NCBI GenBank assembly: GCA_947626055.1
Contig: CANQQP010000005.1
Coordinates: forward strand, 1 to 48,434
DNA: 48,434 bases
Direction: 5' to 3'
DNA from: an uncultured Bacilli bacterium
GTDB lineage: Bacteria; Bacillota_I; Bacilli_A; RF39; UBA660
Numbering within the stretch: position 1 is the stretch's first letter; each line of letters opens with the position of its first letter. Made by a program: the position numbers and the translations under genes. Below the pieces are notes generated by a model, which searched no databases, was not told where the DNA came from, and was given only the letters and a program-made list of their open reading frames with translations. Below, in pieces: positions 1 to 7,657 of this stretch.

Positions 1-91
1 TAATTATACTATATTGTATTGTTCGGTATCATTTTAACTAATGTTTAATGGTATCATTTTAACTTACGATTAACAAATAATATAAAAACGT

Positions 92-120
92 TTGCTAAAA
101 TAAGCAAAAGAGTATATAAT
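92..120 (+). promoter_or_regulatory. SigA-type promoter for a small RNA
   Basis: TTGCTA at 92-97 and a perfect TATAAT at 115-120 are separated by 17 bases. The predicted start is near 126. The only thing downstream on this strand before a strong terminator is about 80 nt of non-coding sequence, so the promoter most likely drives a small RNA. Confidence 0.7.
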
Positions 121-125
121 AAAGA

Positions 126-205
126 TGTAAGTGCTATACAAGGCATCTACAAGGTTGTGGACACCAGTCTAAGAATTACTTCTTAAACTCTGGTGTCTTT
201 TATTT
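126..205 (+). ncRNA. Candidate antisense RNA (antitoxin) with its own terminator
   Basis: An approximately 80-nt transcript is predicted from the promoter at 92-120 to a terminator. The terminator has GACACCAG at 160-167 pairing with CTGGTGTC at 190-197, followed by TTTTATTTT. The region has no plausible open reading frame. It is antisense to the 3' end and 3' untranslated region of the small hydrophobic-peptide gene at 200-277 on the minus strand. That arrangement is what type I toxin-antitoxin pairs show. The antitoxin role is inferred; the promoter and hairpin are seen directly. Confidence 0.5.
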
Positions 206-277
206 TAAATTATCATTTCTGATATTTAAAAGTTTTATAATGATTAATTCTAGCAGTAAAATTATTATGTTACTCAT
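200..277 (-). CDS. Small hydrophobic peptide, type I toxin-like (25 aa)
   Basis: ATG on the minus strand at 277 is preceded by a GAAAGGTAG ribosome binding site. The 25-residue product is almost wholly hydrophobic after Ser-Asn (a run of Ile/Leu with one Glu and one Lys) and ends in a short polar tail, ending NDNLK. This is the general shape of membrane-acting type I toxins of Gram-positive bacteria; no named family is claimed. Its messenger leader can mask the ribosome binding site, and an antisense RNA overlaps its 3' end. It resembles in design, not in sequence, the peptides at 27356 and 36030. Being so short, it could also be a chance frame, but the leader structure argues against that. 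Confidence 0.5.
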   Translation of the reverse strand: MSNIIILLLELIIIKLLNIRNDNLK

Positions 278-287
278 AACCAAATCA

Positions 288-372
288 CTACCTTTCTAAC
301 CATACCCCCTGAAACTCAAGGTTTATGAATTACAAAGATGAAAAAAGGTAGACACCAGTGTATAACACTTGG
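288..372 (-). promoter_or_regulatory. Toxin leader with sequestered ribosome binding site
   Basis: On the minus strand TATAAT lies at 383-378, placing the start near 371. The leader opens with a hairpin (AGTGT/ACACT). CTACCTTT in the leader (plus strand 344-351) is complementary to the ribosome binding site AAAGGTAG (plus strand 288-295). CTGGTGTCT in the leader (plus 350-358) is complementary to AGACACCAG just after the stop codon (plus 190-198). Both pairings would hold the full-length messenger inactive, as in Hok- and AapA-type systems. No good -35 is visible, only A/T-rich sequence. Confidence 0.45.
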
Positions 373-456
373 GATTTATTATAAAAAATAAAATAAAAAA
401 AAAATAAAGAAAAAGTGTCCGTCAAAAAGCGACAGGAATTCGACATTACTTCACTC

Positions 457-486
457 TTGCTTAAATGCTCATTTTTTTTATATAAT
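457..486 (+). promoter_or_regulatory. Promoter of ftsY
   Basis: TTGCTT at 457-462 and TATAAT at 481-486 have an 18-base spacer. The start near 493 leaves a leader of only about 10 nt before the ftsY ATG at 503, with GTGGTGAT as a modest ribosome binding site. Confidence 0.6.
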
Positions 487-502
487 TATAGTGGTGATTT
501 AA

Positions 503-1483
503 ATGGGACTTTTTGATAAGTTAAAAAATATTGTTAAGAAAAAAGAAAAAGAAGAAACAAAAGAAGTAAAAGTATATGATAAAGGCTTAGAAAAAACTCG
601 TGATGAGTTTGTTTCTAAATTAAATATTCTAGGAATTAAATATACAAAAGTAAGTGAAGAATATTTTGAAGAATTAGAAGATTTACTAATTATGGCTGAT
701 ATTGGTGTTAAAACAGTTTTTAAATTCTTAGACCGTTTACGAAAAAGAGTTAAAGAAGAAAATATTACGGATACTAAATATTTAAATGAAGTTATTATTG
801 ATGAATTATTTATCATTTATGTTGAAGGCGAAAGTTTAAGTGATAAAATCCATGAAGCCCAAAGTGGTCCAACTGTTTTGCTTTTTGTTGGCGTTAATGG
901 CGTAGGAAAAACAACAACAATCGGTAAGATTGCTCATCGTTATAAAAATAGTGGTAAAAAAGTTATGCTTATTGCGGGGGATACCTTTCGAGCAGGGGCT
1001 GTCGAACAATTAAAACAGTGGGCTACCAAAACAGATTCAATCTTTTATGGTAAAGAAAATACTGATCCAGCCGGAGTAATTTATGATGGCCTTGTAAAAG
1101 CTAAAGAAGAAAATGTCGATATAGTTTTAATTGATACCGCCGGAAGGTTACAAAATAAAGTTAATTTAATGAAAGAACTAGAAAAAATTAATAAAGTTAT
1201 TAAAACCCATATTGAAAATGCTCCTCATGAAACTTTATTAGTTATTGATGCTACAACTGGTCAAAATGGAATTTCCCAAGCGAAAGCCTTTAAAGAAATA
1301 ACTGACATCACCGGGATTGTTTTAACTAAATTAGATGGTACAGCCAAAGGTGGCATAGTCTTAGCTATTAAAGAAGAAGTAAACTTACCGGTTAAATTTG
1401 TTGGTCTAGGGGAAAAAAGTGAAGACTTACAAACATTCGATATTGAAAATTATATTTATGGTTTATTTAAGGATATGATGTAA
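503..1483 (+). CDS. ftsY: Signal recognition particle receptor FtsY
   Basis: FtsY is the SRP receptor GTPase that docks ribosome-SRP complexes at the membrane and hands nascent membrane proteins to SecYEG. The 326-residue protein starts with a short, strongly charged Lys/Glu segment (about residues 8-25), much shorter than the acidic A domain of enterobacteria but normal for low-GC Gram-positives. The N helical domain spans about 30-115. The G domain follows, with GVNGVGKTT at 130-138, the GDTFRAGAVEQL motif, DTAGR, and TKLDG near the end. Its TAA overlaps the ATG of ylxM by one base, so the two are translationally coupled. The identification is secure. Confidence 0.97.
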   Translation: MGLFDKLKNIVKKKEKEETKEVKVYDKGLEKTRDEFVSKLNILGIKYTKVSEEYFEELEDLLIMADIGVKTVFKFLDRLRKRVKEENITDTKYLNEVIIDELFIIYVEGESLSDKIHEAQSGPTVLLFVGVNGVGKTTTIGKIAHRYKNSGKKVMLIAGDTFRAGAVEQLKQWATKTDSIFYGKENTDPAGVIYDGLVKAKEENVDIVLIDTAGRLQNKVNLMKELEKINKVIKTHIENAPHETLLVIDATTGQNGISQAKAFKEITDITGIVLTKLDGTAKGGIVLAIKEEVNLPVKFVGLGEKSEDLQTFDIENYIYGLFKDMM

Positions 1484-1773
1484 TGGATAGAATTTATTTG
1501 AATGAACTTTTTGATTATTATGGTTCATTATTAACATTAAAAGAACAAAATATATTTATTGAACATTATGAAGAAGATTTATCACTCCAAGAAATTGCTG
1601 ATAATTTACAGGTTAGTAAATCAGCTGTTGGTAAAACTTTAAAAATAGTAGAAAATAAATTAAATGATTATGAAAGTAAATTACATTTAAAAGAAAACAA
1701 AGATAAAATAAATAAACTATTAGAGAAAATAAATGATAAAAAATTAATTGACGAAATAAAAGCATTAATTTAA
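1483..1773 (+). CDS. ylxM: YlxM/p13-family SRP-associated helix-turn-helix protein
   Basis: This 96-residue protein of the UPF0122/YlxM family has a sigma-70 region-4-like helix-turn-helix (about residues 15-60, with LSLQEIADNLQVSKSAVGK) and a Lys/Glu-rich helical tail. Family members bind SRP in streptococci and modulate FtsY targeting. In most Bacillota ylxM sits beside ffh; here it is one base past ftsY, and ffh is not in the window. Start and length agree with the family. The gene overlaps the ftsY stop (TAATG), indicating one operon. No terminator is obvious directly after it. Confidence 0.9.
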   Translation: MDRIYLNELFDYYGSLLTLKEQNIFIEHYEEDLSLQEIADNLQVSKSAVGKTLKIVENKLNDYESKLHLKENKDKINKLLEKINDKKLIDEIKALI

Positions 1774-2100
1774 AAAAGAGTGTATTATTTTTGATATAGC
1801 TTATAACTCATATGATAATTTAATTAAAGTTGTTAGAACTTTAATTTATCAACATATTTATGCTTTTGATATTATTTTAATGATGATAAAGTTTTAGTAT
1901 TCAAAGATTAAGTAAAAAGGTAAGTTATTACCAAGTGAAAAAGTATTAATATTTCTGATTTTTATTCTTAACAAGATTTAAAAGAAACAATAGAAGAAAT
2001 AAAAGCCTTTAATAATATTGCTAAAAAGGTAATTAATAAAGCACAAGAATTACCTAAAGAAAAACCATACGACCGAAAATACCATAGAAGAAGATATTAA
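1774..2100 (+). pseudogene. Decayed protein-coding gene with frameshifts
   Basis: No intact frame spans this 327-base stretch, yet all three frames contain segments of coding character that join up by frameshifts. First comes a frame reading IIFDIAYNSYDNLIKVV, then a shift to DDKVLVFKD, then LPSEKVL, then a last frame ending QDLKETIEEIKAFNNIAKK and a basic tail with PYDRKYHRRRY at the stop at 2098-2100. At least three indels or stops are needed to rebuild one protein of about 105 residues. I do not recognise the family. Its stop abuts a terminator whose near-copy also follows the surface cassette at 5612. Confidence 0.45.
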
Positions 2101-2124
2101 CTTGAGATTTACTCAAGTTTTTTT
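2096..2124 (+). terminator. Rho-independent terminator, left copy of a 29-bp repeat
   Basis: AACTTGAG and CTCAAGTT form the stem, with loop ATTTA (TTACTC side included), followed by a T run. The same 29 bases recur at 5612-5640, so identical terminators flank the two-gene surface cassette. Confidence 0.8.
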
Positions 2125-2144
2125 TAAAATGATAACATTCCTCG

Positions 2145-2175
2145 TTGACAATAAGACATGGGGGGGGGGTATAAT
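2145..2175 (+). promoter_or_regulatory. Promoter with G10 tract in spacer (putative phase-variable)
   Basis: A consensus TTGACA lies at 2145-2150 and a consensus TATAAT at 2170-2175. The spacer is 19 bases and contains ten uninterrupted G residues at 2160-2169, in an otherwise A/T-rich genome. Slipped-strand mispairing in such a tract would change the spacer length: 8 G would give the optimal 17, and 10 G gives 19. It controls the dockerin/cohesin surface cassette starting at 2206. Confidence 0.8.
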
Positions 2176-2205
2176 GAACATATAAGATAAGTATGGAGAT
2201 AAATA

Positions 2206-4662
2206 ATGAGGAAAGTTTTAAGTATTATTAAAGAGAAAAAGATTATAATGATTGTTATTTTGTTAATGGGAAGTTTGCTATTATTTAGTGATGTTAAAAA
2301 TGATATTTTTAACAATAAAAAAGAAAATACTTCTGTAATGAATTTAAAAGGAGCAAATGCATTTCGTTATGTAAATTTAGATGGGCTTGATTTTCAATAT
2401 ATAAATTCAGATAAGAAAAATTCTATAACAGAAATTAATATTATAAGTAATGTACATGGTTTATTAAATACAGATAAAATAGAAAAAATTGATGTTGTAA
2501 TTAATAAAATTAAAGCTAACCACCAAGAAGAATCAAAAATAATTTCTCATACAGGATCTGACCAGACTTTTAAAATTAATAATCAAGATAATTTTGTCAA
2601 TTTTAATGATGAAGAAATTAGTTTTGAAATTTATGTTGATGTTTATATATCCGGTCAAAATAAAATATTTTCTAATAAAAAAGTTGTAAGCTATAAAAAC
2701 AATCAATTGATTTTTAATGATGTTTTTGGCAGACTTGAATCTGTTGAACATAGTTTTGATGATGCATGGGGTTTATTTAGTGTTTCTTTTAAAGGAGAAA
2801 TTAGCGATGCTGAAGATAAATATGCATACGTACATATAAAAAATATTACGGAAAATTCTGAGTGGGAATATTCCCATTCTATTCTAGTTGATGAAGAAGG
2901 TACTTTTGAAGAAGTTGAAGATAGTTTTAGTAAGCCTATTGGAAAATATTTAGCATATATAAGTGATGATATTAGAATAGACGAAGGTGAAATCAATCGA
3001 AGTCAAATTATCGAATTTGATTTATTCCCAACTTCCGAAATAGAAACTGATTGTACAATGTGTTCTTTGGAATTAAATAATACTTTGAATTTAAATACCA
3101 GAATGAGTAATAATTATTCTCAATCAGATAAAACGACGGACTTTAAATATGAAATTACTCAAGGAAATGATATTATTGATATTAAAGATAATGGCGAGAT
3201 AACTGCTTTAAAAAATGGGGTGGCTACCGTTAAAATTTCTAAACCTACAGTAAACGGTGGTTATGATAATTATGTATTTACTAAAGAAATAGTAGTTTAT
3301 GTTGGCATTAGTCATAATCCCACTTTGACTGCTACTAATAATTCTATTCGCGTAATTGCTGGTCAAGGAGATTATAAAAAATGGAATATTAAATATTGTG
3401 AATATAATGATGAAGAAAGTAAAAGTAATTGTACACAAAATTTAGGAAATTTAAATGATTATGATGTAAAGGATTTATCTAATATTAATCCCATTTATGA
3501 AATAAAAGAATTAAAGGCGAATCAAAGATACTTAGTGTTAATAACAACAACTGATGAAAATAATGAAAATTTAACTAATTCAGTTATTGACATATATACA
3601 AAATATAATAGGCCTCATAAACCTCAATATGCTCAATCTTTAAATACCGAAGATAAATGGTATAATGAAGAAATCGATCATTTATGTATTAATATTAACA
3701 CTGCGTATAGAGATGAAGAAACTGATTATAAATATCAATATGCTTTGACAACTTCTTTAAATACTAATTTAAAATTTCAGGAAATAAATTTAAATACAGG
3801 ATGTAATTTACCAAATCTTGTATCAGTTAAAATGAATCAACTTCAAAATGGAGAAAATTATTTTTATTCAAAAATTGTTCCTAAAGATGTAAGTAAAAAT
3901 AATGAAAGTGATATATCAGAACCATTAAAAATTCAATATGATGATGTAAAACCAATTATTAATAAAATTGAGAGTGAATTTGTTATGGAAAGTAATAAAA
4001 AGAATGCCAAAGTTACTATAACAGCCACTGATGAATATTCTCAAGTTGCTAAATATCAATATAAAATTGAAGGAGAAAATTCTTGGGTTGATTTTTCTAA
4101 AAATAGTCATACATTTGAATTATTAGATAAAAATGTAGAGTTTAGAGCAGTAGATAAGGCGGAAAATACATCTGATATTAAAAAAATTTTTGTTGGTGAA
4201 CAATCAGTAAAATTAGAAGAAGAATCTTCTTATGAAATTGAAAAATCAACAGATGAAGAAGTTTTATTTATAAGTAATATTACTAAAAATACTAATATTG
4301 CTGATTTTAAAAATAATTTCTCCGCTTTTCAAGCTAAAATATATAACAAAAATGCTACTGTTGATGAAAGTGGTCACGTAAGTCAGGGAGATGAAATTAC
4401 AAGTGGAAAAATTGGCACCGGAATGTTAATTGTTCCTAATAATTTCCAAAATGTTTATCGAGCTGTTGTTAAAGGTGATTTAACCGGAGATGGAGAAATT
4501 AATATTGCCGATGCGACGAAATCACTTAAAAGTATAGCTACAACAGTAAAAACTTTAGAAGATTATGAAGAAAAAGCAGCAGATGTTACTGGAGATAAAA
4601 AATTGGCTGTAAATGATGTGGTTAAAATAGCGAAATTTTTAGTAAAAAAGGCAGATATATAG
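2206..4662 (+). CDS. Large secreted protein with Ig-like domains and C-terminal dockerin
   Basis: The 818-residue exoprotein has a Lys-rich start and a hydrophobic segment at about 13-28, which acts as signal peptide or anchor. A long beta-rich region of no recognised family fills about 45-275. A Big_2-like bacterial Ig domain follows (about 290-385, with the typical DIKDNGEITALKNGVATVKI pattern), then fibronectin-III/Ig-like modules (about 385-690). The last 63 residues (from about 756) are a type I dockerin: two calcium-binding loop-helix repeats, GDLTGDGEINIADATKSL and ADVTGDKKLAVNDVVKIAKF. Dockerins bind cohesins, and the next gene, 12 bases downstream, has a cohesin-like domain. No catalytic domain is visible, so an adhesive or structural role is inferred. 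It is expressed from the G10 promoter. Confidence 0.8.
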   Translation: MRKVLSIIKEKKIIMIVILLMGSLLLFSDVKNDIFNNKKENTSVMNLKGANAFRYVNLDGLDFQYINSDKKNSITEINIISNVHGLLNTDKIEKIDVVINKIKANHQEESKIISHTGSDQTFKINNQDNFVNFNDEEISFEIYVDVYISGQNKIFSNKKVVSYKNNQLIFNDVFGRLESVEHSFDDAWGLFSVSFKGEISDAEDKYAYVHIKNITENSEWEYSHSILVDEEGTFEEVEDSFSKPIGKYLAYISDDIRIDEGEINRSQIIEFDLFPTSEIETDCTMCSLELNNTLNLNTRMSNNYSQSDKTTDFKYEITQGNDIIDIKDNGEITALKNGVATVKISKPTVNGGYDNYVFTKEIVVYVGISHNPTLTATNNSIRVIAGQGDYKKWNIKYCEYNDEESKSNCTQNLGNLNDYDVKDLSNINPIYEIKELKANQRYLVLITTTDENNENLTNSVIDIYTKYNRPHKPQYAQSLNTEDKWYNEEIDHLCININTAYRDEETDYKYQYALTTSLNTNLKFQEINLNTGCNLPNLVSVKMNQLQNGENYFYSKIVPKDVSKNNESDISEPLKIQYDDVKPIINKIESEFVMESNKKNAKVTITATDEYSQVAKYQYKIEGENSWVDFSKNSHTFELLDKNVEFRAVDKAENTSDIKKIFVGEQSVKLEEESSYEIEKSTDEEVLFISNITKNTNIADFKNNFSAFQAKIYNKNATVDESGHVSQGDEITSGKIGTGMLIVPNNFQNVYRAVVKGDLTGDGEINIADATKSLKSIATTVKTLEDYEEKAADVTGDKKLAVNDVVKIAKFLVKKADI

Positions 4663-4674
4663 AGGTGTGGATGT

Positions 4675-5610
4675 ATGAAAAAAATAAATTTAGTCTTAAT
4701 AGGAATTATAGGCTTAATTCTTTTACCTATAGGGGTTAAAGCAAGTGACAATGTAACATTAAGTTTAGGTTGTGATGAATTAATATTAAATAAAACGCAA
4801 AGTTGTAAATTATATGCCGATGTAGCTTCTTCTCATACCTTAAGTGGAGTAAATTTAGAGTTAGAGCTAACAAATTTAACCGTTGATTCTTTTACTAAGA
4901 GTGAAAAATTTGAATTAAGTGAAGTTAGTGATTATGCTGTTAATATTGTCCTTATAAGTACTTCTAATTTATCCGGAAAAGTTGAATTAGGAGAATTTAA
5001 ATTAAAAGCAGGTTCTAAAAATGGAGTAAAATTAACCTTTAAAAATGCGGAGTATTCTATTGATGAAGAAGTATCAGAAGAAGAAACTGAGCCGGTAGAA
5101 TTTGATTTTAAGGTAAAAGAAGCTCAAACATCAGGTAGTACTCCCGGCGATTCTGGTTCTTCGGATAAAGACGACAAAGACGATTCCACCGTAAAAGATT
5201 CTGATTGTACATTAAGTTCATTAAGTGTTGAAAATGAAACAATAAATCCTAAATTTAAAAGTGATGTTTATGAATATGAACTTAAAACTAATGCTAAGAC
5301 GATTACAATTAAAGCTACATCTAATAGTTCTAAAGCTAAAATAAGTGGAACGGGAACTAAAGTTGTTGAAGATAACAAAATTTATAATGTAATTGTAACA
5401 GCAGAAAATGGAAATAAATCTACTTATAAAATAACCGTAAATAAAAATACTGATGGTGTTAATAACAAACAAAATGATGAAGAAAAATCAAATGAGGAGA
5501 ATCCTAATTTAGGAATTAAGAAATTATCTGTAATTATGTTATTAATAATAGTGGGAATTAGTGGTATCATTGTATTTAACAAAAAATTTAACTTATTTAA
5601 AAAAATTTAA
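4675..5610 (+). CDS. Membrane-anchored cohesin-like surface protein
   Basis: The 311-residue protein has a clear signal peptide (about 1-23, ending GVKA). Its N-terminal beta-sandwich (about 24-145) has the cohesin pattern: an opening strand, SGVNLELEL, then SGKVELGEFKLKA. An Asp/Ser/Lys-rich linker follows (about 145-178), then a cadherin-like domain of PF12733 type (about 178-265: CTLSSLSVEN, then VIVTAENGNKSTYKITVNK). It ends in a transmembrane helix (about 283-302) and a basic tail. It would therefore display a cohesin from the cell membrane and could hold the dockerin protein encoded just upstream. The ribosome binding site is AGAGGTG. Its signal peptide resembles that of the secreted protein at 16675. 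The cohesin call is by pattern only. Confidence 0.65.
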   Translation: MKKINLVLIGIIGLILLPIGVKASDNVTLSLGCDELILNKTQSCKLYADVASSHTLSGVNLELELTNLTVDSFTKSEKFELSEVSDYAVNIVLISTSNLSGKVELGEFKLKAGSKNGVKLTFKNAEYSIDEEVSEEETEPVEFDFKVKEAQTSGSTPGDSGSSDKDDKDDSTVKDSDCTLSSLSVENETINPKFKSDVYEYELKTNAKTITIKATSNSSKAKISGTGTKVVEDNKIYNVIVTAENGNKSTYKITVNKNTDGVNNKQNDEEKSNEENPNLGIKKLSVIMLLIIVGISGIIVFNKKFNLFKKI

Positions 5611-5611
5611 A

Positions 5612-5640
5612 ATTAACTTGAGATTTACTCAAGTTTTTTT
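5612..5640 (+). terminator. Rho-independent terminator, right copy of the 29-bp repeat
   Basis: This stem and T-run are identical to 2096-2124 and end the dockerin/cohesin cassette. The bases that follow (AAATGATA) are also similar in both copies. Confidence 0.85.
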
Positions 5641-5689
5641 AAATGATATAATTGTTATGAAATATAACTATTGTTAAAAGGAGAAGTCT

Positions 5690-6352
5690 ATGCTAAAAAG
5701 TAAATATAATATGACTAAAGAAGATAATATCTTCTTTGCTAAAAGAAAATTAGTCGATAATATTTATAAAAGTGCTAACTTAGAAGGAATAGCAGTAACA
5801 TTTGCTGATACTTATTCTTTTATGAATAATGTCAATACGGGTAATATATCGGTTGATGATATGTTAAAATTAAAAGGATTAAAAGATGCTTGGGAGTTTG
5901 TTTTAAATACAATTGATGAAGAACTTACTATCGATTATATAAAGAAAATTCATTTTGAAATATGTAAAGGGCAAAATATTAAACCTTTAGGTGATTTTCG
6001 CGATAAAGGCGTAGGTATAACTGGAACTTCATGGCGTCCTAAGTTACCTAGTGAGTGTGATTATAAAAAAGAATTAAAAGACATATTATCTATAGAAAAT
6101 CCTTTAGAAAAATGTATCCATCTATTTGCTTATATTCAAAGAGCCCAAATGTTTATGGACGGTAATAAACGGGTAGCTAATTTAGTAGCTAATAAAGAAA
6201 TGATTAGATTAGGGCAAGGTATTATTGCTGTTCCTGTTTCGAAAATTGGTGAGTATTTTACTTTACTTATAGAATATTATGAAACGAACAATATTAATAA
6301 ATTAGAAAAATGGCTATATGATAATTGTTTAGATGGTATAGATGACGTTTAA
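5690..6352 (+). CDS. Fic-domain protein with inhibitory helix; motif His replaced by Gln
   Basis: Fic proteins transfer AMP or related groups to target hydroxyls. This 220-residue protein has the (S/T)xxxE(G/N) inhibitory motif in its N-terminal helix (SANLEG, residues 28-33), as in self-inhibited class II Fic enzymes, and a Fic core at about 85-200. The core motif reads QMFMDGNKRVAN (153-164). The catalytic His of HxFx(D/E)GN(G/K)R is Gln153 and the final Arg is Asn, while Asp157, Asn159, Lys160 and Arg161 are kept. Classical AMP transfer is therefore doubtful, though similar RAQxF variants may form a real subfamily. It stands alone behind an AAAAGGAG ribosome binding site; no antitoxin partner gene adjoins it. 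Confidence 0.85.
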   Translation: MLKSKYNMTKEDNIFFAKRKLVDNIYKSANLEGIAVTFADTYSFMNNVNTGNISVDDMLKLKGLKDAWEFVLNTIDEELTIDYIKKIHFEICKGQNIKPLGDFRDKGVGITGTSWRPKLPSECDYKKELKDILSIENPLEKCIHLFAYIQRAQMFMDGNKRVANLVANKEMIRLGQGIIAVPVSKIGEYFTLLIEYYETNNINKLEKWLYDNCLDGIDDV

Positions 6353-6411
6353 AGGAAATAAAACGAAAGGAAAAAGAGTATAAATATTCTTACTTTTTTG
6401 ATACTAATTAT

Positions 6412-7650
6412 ATGAAAAGAAATTTTGAATTTACAATTTTAACTGATAAAGAGTTTAAAAAATTTGCTTATGATCATCCACAGCATAATTTTTTTGAATC
6501 ATTATATATGAAAGAACTTTTAGTAAAAGAGGGAAGAGTTGTTTATTTAGTAGGCGTCCGTGAAAAGAAAAAGATTGTTGCAGCTTCTTTAATTGCCAGT
6601 AGTTTTACTTTTATGGGTAAAAAAACTTTTGAAGCTTTAAAAGGGTTTCTAATTGATTATAATGACTATGAACTTTTAGAATATTTTGTTTTGGAAATTA
6701 AAAAATTTATTAATCTAAAAGATGGTTTTCGTTTAACAATCGATCCTTATATTCCTAACATGCAAAGAGATAGTGAAGCTAATATTATTGAAGGAGGAAT
6801 TAATAATAAACAGGCAGTAACTAATTTAAACAAATTAGGATTTAAACCTTTAAAAAATTCAGCCCAAGTAAAATGGACTTATGTTTTGGATATAAAAGGG
6901 CAAACTGCTGAAGAATTATTTGCTTCTTTTAAACCTAATACAAGAAACTATATTAATCGAACGATTAATAAATATAAATTAGTTATAGAAGAACTTTCTT
7001 ATGATAGTTTAAATATATTTAAAAAGATTACGAGTGATACTTGCCAAAGAAGAGGATTTAAAGATCGTAGTTTAGAATATTATCAAGATGTCTATAAAAT
7101 ATTTAAAGATGATGCTAAAGTTTTAATATGTAAATTGGATTGTAATTTATATTTAAAAACATTAAAAGAGGAAAGAAATACTCTTGAAGAAAAAGTGGCA
7201 ACTTTAAGTGATTCATCTAGCAATAAGAAGAAAAAAGAAACTATGCGAAAAGATATAACGGCAATTAAGCAAAAGATGGAAGAAGTTCAAGCCTTAAAAG
7301 ATGAACATGGTGATTTTGTCATCTTATCGGGAGCAATGTTTATATTATATGGTGATGAAATCGTTTACTTATTTAGTGGATCATATGATGAATATATGAA
7401 ATATTGTGGACAATATCGTTTGCAATGGGAAATGATTAAGTATGCCGCAGATCATGGTTATCAAAGATATAATTTTTATGGTATTAAAGATGTCTTTGAT
7501 AAAAATGGTAAAGATTATGGAGTCTATGAATTTAAAAAAGGCTTTAATGGTTATGTGGAAGAACTTTTAGGAGCTTTTGAATTAGGTACTAATAAAACTT
7601 ATACAATTTATCAATTATTAAAAAAAATAAAAACATTAATTAAAAAATGA
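6412..7650 (+). CDS. FemX/FemAB-family aminoacyltransferase
   Basis: This 412-residue member of the FemAB family uses aminoacyl-tRNA to add amino acids to peptidoglycan precursors at the inner face of the membrane. Two GNAT-like halves are visible: about 1-160, and 160-410 with FKPNTRNYINRTI and, near the end, YNFYGIKDVFDKNGKDYGVYEFKKGF split over two strands. Between about 240 and 300 is the Lys/Glu-rich coiled-coil arm typical of FemA/FemX. No good ribosome binding site precedes the ATG, and a possible -10 (GATACTAAT) lies just upstream, so the messenger may be nearly leaderless. It leads a tight run of three genes with the kinase-like proteins at 7658 and 8605. Which residue it adds cannot be told. 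Confidence 0.88.
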   Translation: MKRNFEFTILTDKEFKKFAYDHPQHNFFESLYMKELLVKEGRVVYLVGVREKKKIVAASLIASSFTFMGKKTFEALKGFLIDYNDYELLEYFVLEIKKFINLKDGFRLTIDPYIPNMQRDSEANIIEGGINNKQAVTNLNKLGFKPLKNSAQVKWTYVLDIKGQTAEELFASFKPNTRNYINRTINKYKLVIEELSYDSLNIFKKITSDTCQRRGFKDRSLEYYQDVYKIFKDDAKVLICKLDCNLYLKTLKEERNTLEEKVATLSDSSSNKKKKETMRKDITAIKQKMEEVQALKDEHGDFVILSGAMFILYGDEIVYLFSGSYDEYMKYCGQYRLQWEMIKYAADHGYQRYNFYGIKDVFDKNGKDYGVYEFKKGFNGYVEELLGAFELGTNKTYTIYQLLKKIKTLIKK

Positions 7651-7657
7651 GGTAATT

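Noticed and set aside
5690-6352. Phd-Doc or VbhTA-like toxin-antitoxin pair
   Set aside because: No small antitoxin gene adjoins the Fic gene, the inhibitory motif is in the same chain, and the catalytic His is absent.
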